In this document: in pieces, positions 1 to 12,113 of the stretch
Layout: the number at the start of each line of letters is the position of its first letter
Position numbering within the stretch: position 1 is the first letter of the stretch
Assembly (NCBI RefSeq): GCF_021018805.1
Contig: NW_026960611.1
Span: 1,736,001 to 1,800,000, forward strand
Source of the DNA: Prinia subflava
Taxonomy: Eukaryota; Chordata; Aves; Passeriformes; Cisticolidae
Length of the DNA: 64,000 bases
Direction of reading: 5' to 3'
Program-made: the position numbers and the translations under genes
Notes under the pieces: model-generated
The model's input: the letters and a program-made list of their open reading frames with translations, nothing else
The model's database searches: none
Told to the model about the DNA's origin: nothing

Positions 1-2734
1 TAGAAAATCTAGGCTAGTGATCAAATTCATAATTTACATGTGCCAATAAGACTGGGGTTTTTCTGCTTCCTCCCAACCTTCTCTGTTTTGGTACATTCTC
101 ATCTGTTTTTCTCAGGGAAGGTTGTTTTATTTTTGTTTTAACTTAGACAATAATAAATCTGATAGATTATTATTCATGTAGTATTCATTCAGATTACATT
201 GTGAGTTTTTTCCTATTCCAAACACTAAGAGAATAAAAATATCTATTGACAATTTTATTTAGTGTAAGTGTTCCCTATTTTCTTGCTTGCTGAGAGTTAA
301 AACCTAGCATCCATCATGTAAATTGAACTCTTCCTATGGCTTGTTCACGCAGGAAAATTTGACTGGTTTGGTTTCTAGTACTATTTTTAATTATGATATC
401 TATATCTGTGTGACTGAAACTGACTTTTTTTCTTCAGTCAGGTGGGGATGCCTAACCACTGTTTTTTTCTGAGTGTTTGTGAGAGAAGTTTATGTTATCA
501 GAAGCAGATGCAAGATGTATAAACACTATGAAAAATCTACCAAGTGTTTCTAGAAAGTCTTCAGATCTGTCCAAGCAGCTCAATAATCATGTACATTTTA
601 ATAGAAGCTTTCATCTCGAAGAATCTCAAAGGCTAAATCTAACTGGACTTTGTCTCTATGTCAAGAGAGTACCTAAGCTGGTTTTCTGGACTCATTCTAT
701 AGAAAAGTAAATATTGTCTCCCTCTGTACTTGTAGATGGCAAACATGATTTCTTACCTCAGACCCAAGGAAACAGAAAGCAGCCTTTTACATAAACATTA
801 TTTTATCTACATGTAGAGCTTTTCCATTCAGAGATGCCCCTCTAGACAGGACACATCTACATGACCAGCTTTTACCTCTTTCCTATGCTAAAATTCAAAC
901 GCTTCCTTTCTTTAATGAATTGTATCAAGTAGTGTCAGAAGATCATGGTAGTGAACTAATTCCAACCACCTTTCTTACTTCAGGAATGGCAAAAGGACCA
1001 GTCTAAACACTGACAGTCCTTTGCCTTAAGCAAACATACCTGAGTACCCTGCTGACTTGAAATTAATTCCATATTAATATTAAAATGACAGGGCTTAATG
1101 TTTACTTATTTTGATGTGCTTAATTAATATTCTGATCAAAATACAAGCTTAGATCTGCATTTAAAATGCAGACAGGATGCTGTGACTCTAGCTCGAGTTA
1201 TGAAACCTTTCCTATACAGAAGGCATCTATGGAAGAATTAATCCTCAGTATTCAAGGCATAGATTCTGTATCTCATGCAAAAAACACTTTCATCACCAAT
1301 ACAGCAGAATATTGCAGAAAAGAAACTGATAAAAATAATAAAGGTATGATATGTCCAATCAAATTAACTTCTCAACGAAGCAAGGGGAATTATGCTGATA
1401 GACTGTAATGTTAAATGAAAGCTTAAAGAAATCTTGATTCTCTAATCTTGACAATCTGCATAAAGCACCTGAACTTCAGCAAGAAGAGAGAAAAAAAGCA
1501 GGTGTGAAAAATATGAAATTAAGGGTCATCAGGAACAAGTCTGAGATGTGATCTAGCCTGTCCTTCTGGAAACTGAAGAGTGCCATAATTCAGCAAATGC
1601 TTTTTAGTGAATATGAAATTCGAAGAAGACCATTATATATTGGGATTCTGCTCATAGTAAAGGTAGTGTGAATCACACTGGTTTAGCAGAGTTGGGTTTA
1701 AGAGAGAGATGCCTTCTCTTCAGGTGATTTATTTTTGGGTTGGATTTATTAGGATACAACTAGATTTATTGGCATTTCCCAGGAGGTTATGTATTTAGTT
1801 CTCAGTGTCAATAATGCAAATAGCAAAGGACAATTTATTTTTAGCTCTTGTTGATTCATCTGCATCCTAAGCTTAATTTCTCAACTCCACCAATTACATT
1901 TGCTTTTGTCAGGGACAAAAAGAAGTAGTCCATATTCTCATTTCTACGCCATTCAAGCTTCTCTGCTTATCTTTTTCTGTTCCGGAAGGTCAATAAATGA
2001 CCCAAAACCCAAAGCTGTTGATAACTTCAGTAGGTGAGAAGGGAAAAAAAAAAGACATCTCACAGATAACAAAAGCATCATAGAATAAATAAATATGCTG
2101 GGGAGATCATAATTTTGTGAACCTGTTCACTGCTCAGTTAGTGTTGTCATACACTACATTTGTTCTGTCACAGTAACCAAGCCTGGGACAGCATTTCATC
2201 AGCTACTGTGAAAATATGGACTAGAAGGCAATTTCTACCCACAGATTTGTCAGACTGGAAAGCTTAGAGGATCTTTTCCCCCAGTGAGCTCAATTTCCAA
2301 CAGATGACTTGTAGAACTAAACCCTCTTGCACAGAGACCTTGGAATAGGCAGTGAGCATGGGTTTTTTGGTAGAGATGCTTGCATAGCTGTCACAGGAGG
2401 TGTCAGAAGGGAAAAAATCCTGACCATAGCATCTGGAAATGCCATATGTTTTTGTCTGCCTGGGAATTCTCCAATCCTGCTAGAGGAAGGATGGCTGGAT
2501 GGACCCTGTGCAAGGAAGTAGCCTTCTCCATTATGGGATGTTATAAGGTCACTACCTCTGGTAGGCACCAGGACTCAGGGATTTGTGCTGCCCAGCTGCT
2601 GGACACCAGCCTTGTGTGGCTGGAGAGCCAGTGCTCCTTCTGTCTTCAAGGGCAGAATCCTTTTTTCTTAGGGGATCATCTGCTCATTTCTCTAAGTCAA
2701 ATCAATTTACAAAATTGCAGTTTGTTGCGATAGA
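1..2734. other. AT-rich unique sequence, no gene recognised
   Basis: Only short open frames occur here, none longer than about 117 codons and none with a recognisable domain, splice pattern or codon bias. I see no transposon similarity to the rest of the window. It reads like ordinary avian intergenic or intronic DNA. Confidence 0.5.
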
Positions 2735-2870
2735 AATCACAGAACCACAGAAGGGGTCAGGTTGGAAGGGACCACAGTGGGTCATCTGCTCCAACCTCCC
2801 TGCTCAAGCAGGGTCATCCTGTAGCACATGGATTATATCCAGACAATTCTTGGATACCTCCAGCTGATAA
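2735..2870 (-). mobile_element. CR1 LINE 3' fragment
   Basis: The plus strand shows the familiar CR1 tail read backwards: repeated 'cacagaa' units, then 'aggttggaagggacc', then 'ctccaacctccctgctcaag'. The element is therefore on the minus strand with its 3' end at the low coordinate. It is 5'-truncated at about 136 bp, usual for CR1, and carries no coding capacity. Confidence 0.85.
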
Positions 2871-3660
2871 CTCACAAAAACTAAATCTCTGAGAATTTTA
2901 CAGTACCTGTATATTTAAGTAGCCCTTGCACATTATTAAGTCCAACTCTGATAGTCTTATATATGGGGAGACAGATAGAGATAGTGCTGACGGAAATCTT
3001 ACTCCTGATATATTGCAGCTGTATTAATTACCATAGAGTAGGAACAGCCTTGCTCTCACAGCTATGGGTGTGATAAAAGGGTGAGTTAGCTAGTTGGAGT
3101 CATTTGGAGTCTGCTGGTTGTGCTGTGAGGAGGAAGGGATAGGAGGTTGTGTGAGGGAAAGAAAGGGTAAGGTATCATACATGGGACAGATGGGGTTAGG
3201 TGGCTATGCTAGGGATAGGAAGGAGAGAGCTGGAACTGGAGAAGAAAAGAAAGGAAAGAGAAAAAGCCAGAGCTGTTTGGAGCTGCCTTTGGGAGGCTAC
3301 AGAAAAAAGGTAGGAAGGACTTTTAGATAACAAGGTGCTGATGTTTGAAGCCTTCTGATGTTTTACTGAAGCACTCTGATTGTTGTGGCCGTCTCTATGA
3401 CACTTATAAACATTAAAGGTGCCATATTTTAGCAATTAACTATGCCACTGATGCAGTGTTACAGTTCAGTGTTACTGAAATATACATCTGTATGCTGTAC
3501 TGGCTATTCACATTTGATATGGATTGTGGTCTAAAAGGTACATTTCTGTATCAAATTTTTCTGGTGTGCCTGTAATGACTTCATAGCACTGTCTGTTACT
3601 TACAACTGACTCTCACTTCTCTAACTAAACATTAAAACAACAATCAATTATCAGCTGATA
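2871..3660. other. Unique sequence with a purine-rich stretch
   Basis: Nothing recognised. Positions 3110-3300 are rich in G and A on the plus strand (runs such as 'gaggaggaaggg'), which produces spurious open frames on both strands. Confidence 0.4.
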
Positions 3661-3668
3661 ACCACCAA

Positions 3669-4127
3669 ATCACAGAATGGGTAAGGTTCAAAGGGACCAC
3701 TGGGGGTCATCCAGTCCAGCCTTCCTGTTCAAATAGGGTACCCTGGAGCATCTTACTCAGGATTGTGTTCTGGCAGCTTTTGAATATTTCCAGTGAGGGA
3801 AAACGCCGCAACCTTTCTGAGCAAGGTCTTCCAGTGCTCAGTCACCTGCATGTAAAATATGTTTTCTCATGTTCAAGTGGAACTTCCTGTGTTCCATTTT
3901 CTGCCCATTTCCCCTCATCCTATTGCTTGGAACCATTGAGCAGAGCCTGGCTCCATCCTCATGACACCTCCCTTCAGATATTTATAGACCTTGATGAGAT
4001 CCCCTCTCAGTTGCCTCTTCTTGAGGCTGAACAGGCTCAGTTCCTGCCATTGTTCCTCATAAGAGAGATGCTCCAGGCCCCTCACCGTCTTTGTTACCCT
4101 CTGCTGGACCTGCAGCAGGAGACTCAT
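3669..4127 (-). mobile_element. CR1 LINE fragment with 3' end and part of ORF2
   Basis: A CR1 copy in reverse orientation. The 3' tail ('atcacagaatgggtaaggtt') lies at 3669. The body continues through the C-terminal part of the reverse-transcriptase ORF. A 70-codon minus-strand frame at 3915-4127 contains [12 protein letters not shown] and [16 protein letters not shown], which match the last conserved block of CR1 ORF2. Frames are broken and the 5' part is missing, so it is a dead copy. Confidence 0.9.
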
Positions 4128-4323
4128 GAAGGAAGAGCAAAAAACCTGAGGCTTGTCTTGTAATCAGCTGCTGCATCACCTAGTGGGATTCACCAACAGC
4201 AGGTTGCAAGGAAAAGCCTCAATTCTGCTGTCCAAGGGAAAAATCCTGGTAACAGCAGTAACTGATAAACCAAGGCACACATAGAAAAACTAAATAATTA
4301 AATGAATAAAGGTGATATGATCT

Positions 4324-4916
4324 TGTAATATATGTTGGAAAATAAATTTGTGCTAATGACTAAAACTACAGTATCTTTTAATGAAAGCTGAGTGACGGGA
4401 AAGAGCAATATGCACCAAGTGATAAAGGAAAAGGTATTCAACTACCAAGGATGGATTTCTGTCACCAAAGAAGTGTATTCCAGAGGATTTTTCATCTGGT
4501 GAAACCCCAGCGATATGCATTAATGATAAGATAAATATTTGTTGCCAGAAAAGTATATTTCAGGGAATTTTTCATCTAACAGAATTCCAGAGATCAGAGT
4601 ATTCCAGGAAAACTTTCATCAGAAGCGGCCACAAGAAAAGAACATGCATTAATATGCAAAAAAAGATAAGATCAACGAGAGGAAGCAAGAAGACCCCCCA
4701 GTTTCCCGCAAAGCCTGAAAAAACATGTATAAAAAGGGGCACCCTGTAAAAGCGGTATTTCGTGAACTACTGGAATACAGAATTACAGAGCCCGGTCCTG
4801 GTTCACCCAACGCTGATTGCCTGGCTCGGCGCTGTTTTGCTTGTGGCTTTTCCAATTTTACTATGATTGTTTAATAAATTCCTTTAATTATTAAATTGGC
4901 TGATTCATTTATAACA
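4324..4916 (+). mobile_element. Solo LTR, 593 bp, 4-bp TSD (class I type)
   Basis: The sequence begins TGTAATAT and ends TTATAACA and is flanked by ATCT on both sides (4320-4323 and 4917-4920), a 4-bp TSD as made by class I (gamma-like) retroviruses. A TATA box (tataaaaa, 4728-4735) and a poly(A) signal (aataaa, 4873-4878) sit in the expected order and fix the plus orientation. No internal sequence remains, so this is the product of LTR-LTR recombination. Related to no other LTR in the window that I can see. Confidence 0.75.
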
Positions 4917-5113
4917 ATCTTCTTTGATTTTTGGAACGGCCTTCAATGAGTGATATAAAATTTCCAGGTGAAACCTTCATTCTTTTGAGTAAATATCTTT
5001 GGCACCCTGAATAGCTCTCCTCTCCTCTGTAATATAGGGAATGATAGCACTTCTCTGCCTGAGTTATCTGTTTAATTTGCAGGGCTTCTCAGAAAGGAAT
5101 TATCAACCAAAGT

Positions 5114-5450
5114 TATCACCGCGAGCCTAGCTAGATAAGGACACACTCAGGAGACAGAGGTCTGGGTTCAACAGAGCAGCAGGCAGGAGAGCGAGAGCCC
5201 GAGTTTATTTTACAAAACTCAGTTTTATACATTTCCTGTGGGGCCTGTGGATTGGAGGATGGAATTCTACCTCTCAATCCACATTGGTCAAGCCAACTGT
5301 CAATCACCTTTCTCCTCCCACCTAGAAATATGTAAACAATGAAAGACAGTTAGCAAAACATGGCCAGTGTTTATAGTAAGGAGCGTGAGAAGCTGCACAC
5401 TTCTGCTTTAGTATGAACGCTCAGCAAACTAGGAAGATCTCAGGGCAACA
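5114..5450 (-). repeat. 3' LTR of the gag-only provirus
   Basis: Read on the minus strand it begins TGTTGCCCTG and ends GGTGATA, so its 3' terminus is TA rather than CA. The boundary is set by the TSD CAAAGT. A poly(A) signal (tttatt on plus, 5204-5209) lies near the 3' end. A purine tract (TTAAAAGGGTGAGA on minus) abuts its 5' side at about 5451-5464 and is the likely polypurine primer. Confidence 0.85.
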
Positions 5451-5464
5451 TCTCACCCTTTTAA

Positions 5465-6313
5465 CTATACAAAAAAGAAAACAAAAAAAGAAAAATGAAC
5501 AATTGTAGAACAGGAAAAAAGAAAGAAAAAAAACCTGTACAGAGTTCACCGACCTTCATTTCGGTCATGGTGTGAGAGTTGCTTGTTGGCCTGATTCTGC
5601 CTTTGCTGTACAGGGCTTTTTACCCTGAATTCCCTTGCAGTAACCTGCTCAAAATACCTCGAGCATAGTCTACCATGATTTGGCCAAACAACCCTCATTT
5701 TTCAAATTTCTATAAGATGCAAAGGGGATATGGTGCAAAGGCAGGAGCATTCCAAGAAAAAAATCACTCAAATCAAAGTTCTGTCCCTCAAAAGTTCTGT
5801 CCCAAAACCACAACCCCAAACAATGTGCACATTCCCCACAAAGGTCACAATGGCTACAGTACATAAAACTGAACCATCGCAAACAGTTCCTCTGAGTCCT
5901 CGATTAACAGCTTGCTGGCTCATACAGCATCACACTGCTCCACCCAGTCCTGCAACAGGCAGTTCCACAGGATCCAAAACCACTATGGAGGCCATATAGG
6001 AAAGGAGAGGATTGCCAGTCCGTGTCCATGTCAATCAGACCTCGAAGAGGCTTCTCTGATGGGAGGCACCAGGGTGGCACAGAGTACACAAGGTTTCAGG
6101 ATCAGACAGGATCAGTCCAGTGCACCTGAGGCAGCTCAGCAGACTTGCAGCGGCCACCTTCATGACACAGATCCCGGAACCTGAGGACAGAAAACTTAGA
6201 AAACACAAATTGAGTAATTGAATTTTTCTCAAAGAATGCAACATAGAAGGTGGATGTGGGAACCACTGCGCAAGTGTGCACTTTGCAGAAGTCCAAAGAA
6301 AAATTGACCATTG
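5465..6313 (-). other. 3' internal region of the gag-only provirus, no gene recognised
   Basis: About 850 bases between the gag stop and the polypurine tract. In a complete element protease, polymerase and envelope would lie here; none of their motifs is visible in any minus-strand frame. The distal 150 bases are A/T-rich. It may be a remnant left after a large deletion. Confidence 0.6.
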
Positions 6314-7537
6314 CTAAGAATTTTGCTCTTGCTCCAGAGCTTGGGAATCTGTTTCGTTCCCCTGATGTCTTCGACACTTTCTTCGCTTCCGACTTTTCAG
6401 GCTTGGCAAGGGCTCGCCATCATGAACCACCGCTACACATATCTCTGCAGTATGTTCTGGGCTGCCACACCGTGCACAGAAAAACAAGGGAGTCACTTCC
6501 TGTGCCTCCTTTCCCTGTTTTCCACTGGCCTGAACATTTGCCTGTGTCTTATGTTCATTTTTCAGCCCCTTATCAGATGGCTGTGGGGCAGCAGCCGGGC
6601 CAGACACCATAGAAACAGAGATGTCCAGAACTGCACAGGCCTGGACCATTTCCAGGACATTAGAAGTCTCAGGAATGGTTCCAAGGAGCTTCTGGCAAGC
6701 AGAATTAGCATTTCTCCTTGCTAATTGTTCTAACAAAATTTCTTGCAGAGCTCCATCCTCAACTTGCTTCTCTAAAGAATGCATCAGACATCCTACAAAA
6801 TGAACAAAGTTTTTGTCTGGCTTCTGTAGTATATCCAAGAAGTCTTGCTTTATAGAGGAGGATAACATAGTTTTTATCAGTGCAGATATACCTATGTGTC
6901 TGCACAGATTGAGGACAGTCTGAGGAAGGCCAAACTGCACATCAGGATAAGCATATTTGCTTCTCCCGGTAAGCAAATCAGCTCCGACCCCAAACAAGAG
7001 ATCTTCTTGAGACAATTGACTATTTTGGACAGCCACTTCTGCAGCCAGTCATTTCCAATTGTCCTCAAAGATAAAAACCTGAATAGGTTCAAATAATGCC
7101 AATGCTAAGCGTCTAATTTCATAAGGAAGGATCAGATTCTCAAATTCAGCACTGATCCATTGAATTACTTCAGTGAAACCTACATTACTTTTTTCCATGT
7201 CCTTTAAGAAGCAAAACGGGACTTCCCAGGATGGGGCATTGTGGCTGTGAGGCTGTGGAACCACACCCACAGCTCTCTGGAGTGGCTCGAGCAATGCTGC
7301 ATATTCAGACAGCTGCTCAGTTAGCTCTGCGGCCTGATTCGGCTGCAATGCAGGACCAGAACCTACATCGCAATTCAGAAGAGGGAGAGCGTGTATCTCC
7401 GACAATGCTTCAGCCTCATTTTCACCTTTCTCAGCTAACTCGACCTGGCTGGGGCGGCGCGGGGGGGACAGAGACTCACTCAGCCTCTGCTCTGAGCAGG
7501 GCGATTTTCGTCGTGCTGGGCAGGGGCGCGTGGCCAA
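6314..7537 (-). pseudogene. gag: gag, capsid and nucleocapsid part, one internal stop
   Basis: This frame encodes the Gag polyprotein region that would form the capsid and bind genomic RNA. It runs from 7537 to 6314 on the minus strand and is interrupted by one in-frame TGA at 7049-7051. The capsid C-terminal part shows the class II major homology region (around QKPDKNFVHFVGCLMHSLE) followed by LLEQLARRNANSACQKLLG, a hallmark of beta- and alpharetroviral capsids. The nucleocapsid has one zinc knuckle, CARCGSPEHTAEIC, in CX2CX4HX4C spacing; many relatives have two. Upstream it joins, through a GC-rich stretch and a frame change, to the matrix part at 7626-8576. It is broken and cannot make full Gag. 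Confidence 0.85.
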
Positions 7538-7625
7538 TCGGCCACAGCTCTCGGCCCCTGCTCAGTCGGTGGGGGGCTGGGGGGTGAGGCCACGCGAGCC
7601 GGTAGTAGCTCCGTGGCTTCAGCAC

Positions 7626-8576
7626 TCAGCTCCACCCCCTCCGTCTGGGGGGAGCGCGCGAGAGGGAGGGAAGGTTGGTGCGCAGCAGGGACCAGGCCAG
7701 CCCGCGGCGCAGCGGCAGAGGGTGGCGGCAGCGGGCGGCAGCGGGCGGCGGGGGCGGCGGCCACTCTGCGGCATGCGGCACAGGCCGGGCCCGCGAGGGG
7801 CGGGGCGCAGAGCCGTTCCGGCGCCCCGCACGTGGCGAACAATGCGGTGGGGTGGGGCGAGCCAGGGTGGCGGCGGCCAACAGCCCCTCCCACTCAGCGC
7901 AGGGGGGCATTCGCCGCGCAGGAAGGGGCCGCGCGGAGCACGGGGGCTCTGCAGCCACCGCGATCGGTGGCAGGGACCCCGGGCACAGACGGGCCTGCGA
8001 GGGGCGGGGCGCAGGGCTGGCAGAGCGGCGGGAGCTGCGACGAGCCACTTCGGCTCGGCGTGGTAGGGGCTGACGCGGCGTGCGTGGCCCACTGGCACCC
8101 CCTGCGCACAGTGACCTAGCAAAAAGACCCAAAAAAGCCTCACAGCCCTTCCAAGACCCACGCTGGCCATGCCCAACCCCTGATATGGGGCTGGGGATCT
8201 CCTGCGATAGCTCACTCCCTACTTCAAAGCATTCATCGTTGAAAGCGACGGAGCTAGCAGAGGAAGTTCTGCTCTCTGTCAAAAATCCGGAATCTGCTTT
8301 GGAATCTTCCCCACTCTCTTTTAGAAGCAAGAAGACTGTCGCCCAGGTCCCTAAGAGAATGCCTGCATTAGAATCTCCATCCAGGACGGATGAAAAAAGG
8401 CTTTTCCCTAGGGTTTTCCATGGGGCGATTGAGAGTGCTTTCTGAGCACTATAAAAAATTCCATGTGTCCTTCCCCAAGTGTGCAGTTCTCTTACGTGTT
8501 TCCTGGTTAGCTCGGTGTGACGGGACATCAGAAAAGATTGAAGAAGTTCCAGTAGGAGTCTGTCTTCTAAGAACAT
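7626..8576 (-). pseudogene. gag: gag, matrix part and GC-rich linker, frameshifted
   Basis: The minus-strand frame starts at 8576, about 67 bases downstream of the primer-binding site, an unusually short leader. The first 150 residues (MFLEDRLLLELLQSFLMSRH..., then a helical matrix-like segment with HVRELHTWGRTHGIF) are compatible with a class II matrix domain. From about 8080 to 7560 the sequence becomes very GC-rich, with R, P and A-rich translation in every frame, and the reading frame differs from that of the capsid part. Either the linker is frameshifted or the real frame changes inside it. Assignment to matrix rests on position more than on a diagnostic motif. Confidence 0.6.
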
Positions 8577-8642
8577 CGTGGGTTTCTTATGCAGCTGTTG
8601 GACAGGGTTTTCTCTTTTTTTCTTGTCTCATGAGCTTGCAAC

Positions 8643-8660
8643 TTGACCACGTGGGCACCA
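8643..8660 (-). promoter_or_regulatory. Primer-binding site, tRNA-Lys(CUU)-like
   Basis: Two bases from the 5' LTR, on the minus strand, stands TGGTGCCCACGTGGTCAA. It follows the tRNA-Lys(CUU) complement with one substitution at position 4 and one deleted A, then diverges after CGTGG. This agrees with the class II gag. The tRNA sequence is from memory. Confidence 0.6.
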
Positions 8661-8662
8661 GA

Positions 8663-8999
8663 TATCACCATGAACCTAGCTAGATAAGGACACACTCAGG
8701 AGACAGAGGTCTGGGTTCAACAGAGCAGCAGGCAGTAGAGCGAGAGCCCGAGTTTATTTTACAAAACTCAGTTTTATACATTTCCTGTGGGGCCTGTGGA
8801 TTGGAGGATGGAATTCTACCTCTCAATCCACATTGGTCAAGCCAACTGTCAATCACCTTTCTCCTCCCACCTAGAAATTTGTAAACAATGAAAGACAGTT
8901 AGTAAAACATGGCCAGTGTTTATAGTAAGGAGCGTGAGAAGCTGCACACTTCTGCTTTAGTATGAATGCTCAGCAAACTAGGAAGATCTCAGGGCAACA
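8663..8999 (-). repeat. 5' LTR of the gag-only provirus
   Basis: Partner of 5114-5450, with about 7 differences in 337 bp, three of them clustered in the last ten bases of the sense strand. Begins TGTTGCCC and ends GGTGATA on the minus strand; TSD CAAAGT follows at 9000-9005. Confidence 0.88.
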
Positions 9000-9243
9000 C
9001 AAAGTAATTCAACACAGCACTTGCTTGGGGCCATCAATGCTTTTGCAGTACATTTTACAGTAGTAGATGCAATATAAATTAGGTCCTAGAAGAACATGAT
9101 AATCCAGCTAAATATCCTTGGTACTGAAGGCATCTCTGAGGGCTTCTTGAGACCATTTGACTACAGATGCAGGATTGGTTTCTAATCACAGTGTTTCTCT
9201 ATATGCTGCAGAAGGATACTAGGTGAACTTAGTGTAGCCCTAG

Positions 9244-9963
9244 TGTCACGAGCCAAAGGATGGTCATGATGGTTCGTTTTGATTTCAGAGTGCAAAAAGA
9301 GGCAATGATAACTTATTTCCAGTAAAATCAATTGTATCTTTATTGATACACACAATTATGCGATAGAAAAGAAGGGAAAGAAAGAGAGAGAGAGAGAGAG
9401 AAAAGAGAAAAAGGGTGGTATAGCTACCGACTGAACAGACGTGAGTCCTCATGACGCTGGTACCAATAGACCACCTTCGCAGACCTTGTGGCGCAGACCA
9501 ATAGATCCGTCGTTCGCCGGGGAGGGCCTCAGAGTGTGAGTCGCAGGGGGAAGCTTTTATAGTCATTTCAGAAGCAGGGGGCACCCGGCCAATGCAGGCA
9601 GAAGTGGGGGGCACCTGGCCAGCGTGGGGGGAGCACCCAAGAGTAACTGTGAGGAGGCCCGTTGCTCTGGGAATCAGGTGCAACCATTCAGATCAGGCAG
9701 GTTTGGGGCAAGCAGGTCTGGGCTCTGCAGCAGGTACAGCACAGTCAGTCAAAGCAAACACGGCCCAGGAACCGTGACAGTGTCCATTGTTCCTGCATGG
9801 GTCCCTGAGGAGGGTGTCTTGGTCCAGTGGGTGCAGCTGCAGGGAGAAGCTTGGATCTCTCCTCAATCAGTCCAGAACTCCTGTGCTGCAGCCCAGGGTC
9901 CATGGGGGTCTCAGCCTCTGACAGTTGTGAGGCAGATGAGGGATTTTCAGACTGACTCTTACA
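9244..9963 (-). mobile_element. Solo LTR, 720 bp, 5-bp TSD
   Basis: On the minus strand it starts TGTAAGAGTC and ends CTCGTGACA, with CCTAG on both sides (9239-9243 and 9964-9968). A poly(A) signal (tttatt on plus, 9339-9344) supports the orientation. The (AG)n run at about 9384-9400 lies inside it. It belongs to the same family as the plus-strand solo LTR at 51122-51761, which has its own 5-bp TSD. Confidence 0.85.
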
Positions 9964-10873
9964 CCTAGTAACACATTCCCTTGTGTCCTGCTTTAGGACA
10001 AATTTGGGAGAAAACCTCCAAAGGGGACCTCTCTCCCCACCCTAGAAAGCAAAACCATGTGGCCCCTCCCCCAACCAGTTTGGGAAAGACTTCCTCTGAG
10101 AGAAGTGGGAAAAAAAAACCCCTGTTTATTTATTGGCAGAGCATTCCCCAGCTGAATAAATTGAACAATACCAGATTACAAATTCAGAAAAAGTCTCTCC
10201 TGAAATGAACAGGGCTAATGCCTTTATTAATATTCAGTTCTTTATTAAACTGATCAGCTGGGTGGTAGAGCCCAACTGAGTTTTTCCACGCAGCTGTAGC
10301 AATCCAGAGGAGCAGGAAATGTCCCAGTTCGTCACTCAGCTGCAAGCTGTAGGTGCTAGATCCTTGTTCCCAAGGGAACAGCTAGAAGCTCTCTCTGGTC
10401 AACCCCAAGAAGGCAGAGTGGTGCAGGTCTGTTGCTGAAGTGCAAAGCAGTACACATCAGCTCTTTACCCTCGGGGAAAAACCTCCAGAGTTTCTCTCTG
10501 AATCAGTCTCTTGAGCTGGCCCAGTCCCACTCCAGTCAGACTCTTAATAGATCATGGCAAGTCTTCAAACCAGGCCAGGGGGTGCGTACACTTCCTCCTC
10601 GGCCAGGGCACCATCCAGTTCCCCTCCACTGCATCCAGCTCCCCATACTGGGGTACTTTTCCTCTCAAAGAACCCTCCCAATATTCACAGGGTCAGTTTT
10701 ATTTGCATATGCATCCTTCCTGGTCGCTGCAGCATTCCTGCCTAAAAAGGTAGTCACAGCAAAACAATAACAGGGCCATTTAGACAGTAGCCGCTCTTTT
10801 TCACATTCTAATGATGTAGGAAAATGCCACAGGGCAACTTCCTCTCATCTTCAAACTTGCTGGGGTGTCAGTG

Positions 10874-10905
<32 letters not shown>

Positions 10906-11153
10906 TCATCTCCTGCAGGGCTACATCTCACCTAGCTGGGAGGGGGGCCAGCAGCTCCCTAGGGGCAGCAGCATCACCCCAACTATGGGGTTCCCTGCAA
11001 AAAGCCCATTTTTCTAAGAGGCTGGGTGACAGCATGAATTTCAATGGGGCGAGGGGGTTGCATTCTGAGCAATTACCTAACTAGTAACTCTTTTAATATG
11101 CTAGTAGGTGCTCCGCATTCTTCTCTGTGGGGATGGGGCAGCTGTCTTGCTAT

Positions 11154-11909
11154 TGAAAAGAACAGGGCATATGCCTTTATTAATATTCAGCTCTTTATTA
11201 AAGTGATCAGCTCATTATTAAAGTCATCAGCAGGATTGCAGAGTCCGATCAGAGTTTTCTACGCTGCTGTTGCCACCGTCCGAAGGAGCAGGTGCTGTCC
11301 CAGAGGATGCTGAGTCCTTGTTCCCATAGAAACAGCTGGGAGTTCTCTCTGGTCAACCATCAGAAGGCAAAGCAATGGCAGTCAGCTCTTTGCCCTCAGG
11401 GAAAAGCTTTGAGAGCTTCCCATTCTCTGCTTAAGTTGCTTCAGCTGGCTGGTTCCCATTCCATCCGAACTCCTCATAGGTTATGGTGAATCTTCAAACC
11501 AGGCCAGGGGGTGCATCCACTTCGTGCTCGGCCAGGGCATGATCTAATTCTCCTCTGACGCCTCTAGCTTCTTGTCCTGGGGTGCAGTTTTCCTAAAAAA
11601 TCCTCCCAGGATCCACCAGGGTGGTTTTATTTGCATATACACATGCATATGCATTTGTCCTGGTCGTAGCCGAGGTTACTCCTGCTTCTGAATGAGGTAG
11701 TTACAAAGGACAATAGGGCTATCTAGGTGTGGGCAGCTTCTTTTCACATTCGAATTAGGTAGGGAAAAGTTGCCAGGCAACTTTCCTTCAGGGCAGCTCT
11801 CCCTACTCAGATTGGCTGGGGTGTCGGGGGGTTACTCTAGCCAGGAGAGGGTCAGTTGTGGGGTGGGTTGTTTTTAGGTTTTTTTTTTTTTTCCCTTTCG
11901 TTCCTAACA
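11154..11909 (-). repeat. 3' LTR of the edited class I provirus
   Basis: 756 bp, TGTTAGGAACG...TTCTTTTCA on the minus strand. Several aataaa-type signals occur near its 3' end (plus-strand 'tttatt' between 11177 and 11222). A purine tract on the minus strand (AGAAATAGAGGAGGGA, about 11911-11927) abuts it as polypurine tract. CC is not depleted here, in contrast to the interior. Confidence 0.88.
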
Positions 11910-12113
11910 AATCCCTCCTCTATTTCTTTGATCAGGCTGTAGCCCGCATCAACTTGCAGCCTCCTACTGAGTATCCTCTCAGTAGACACTGCTCAAAGAA
12001 ATTTAGGAGTTCTCTAGGGGAATTGCCCAGCGGGAGACTGAGCAGATGTGGGAGGGGTGCTCTTAAACTTGTTTTTTTTATCAGGAATTAAGACACACTC
12101 GATAGCAATTTAA

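Larger units (their letters stand above)
5108..9005 (-). mobile_element. Gag-only class II (ERVK-like) provirus with TSD
   Basis: Two 337-bp direct repeats (5114-5450 and 8663-8999) bracket a gag gene on the minus strand. The 6-bp TSD CAAAGT stands at 5108-5113 and 9000-9005, typical of class II retroviruses. The primer-binding site next to the 5' LTR (8643-8660, minus strand) begins TGGTGCCCACGTGG, close to the tRNA-Lys(CUU)-type site used by betaretroviruses, with one substitution and one missing base. Pro, pol and env are absent. The LTRs differ at about 7 of 337 positions, so the insertion is moderately young. Confidence 0.88.

Noticed and set aside
7530..8215. Long R/A/G/P-rich frames on both strands at 7500-8200
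   Set aside because: GC-rich composition without stop codons. The only supported coding sense is the minus-strand gag of the class II provirus.
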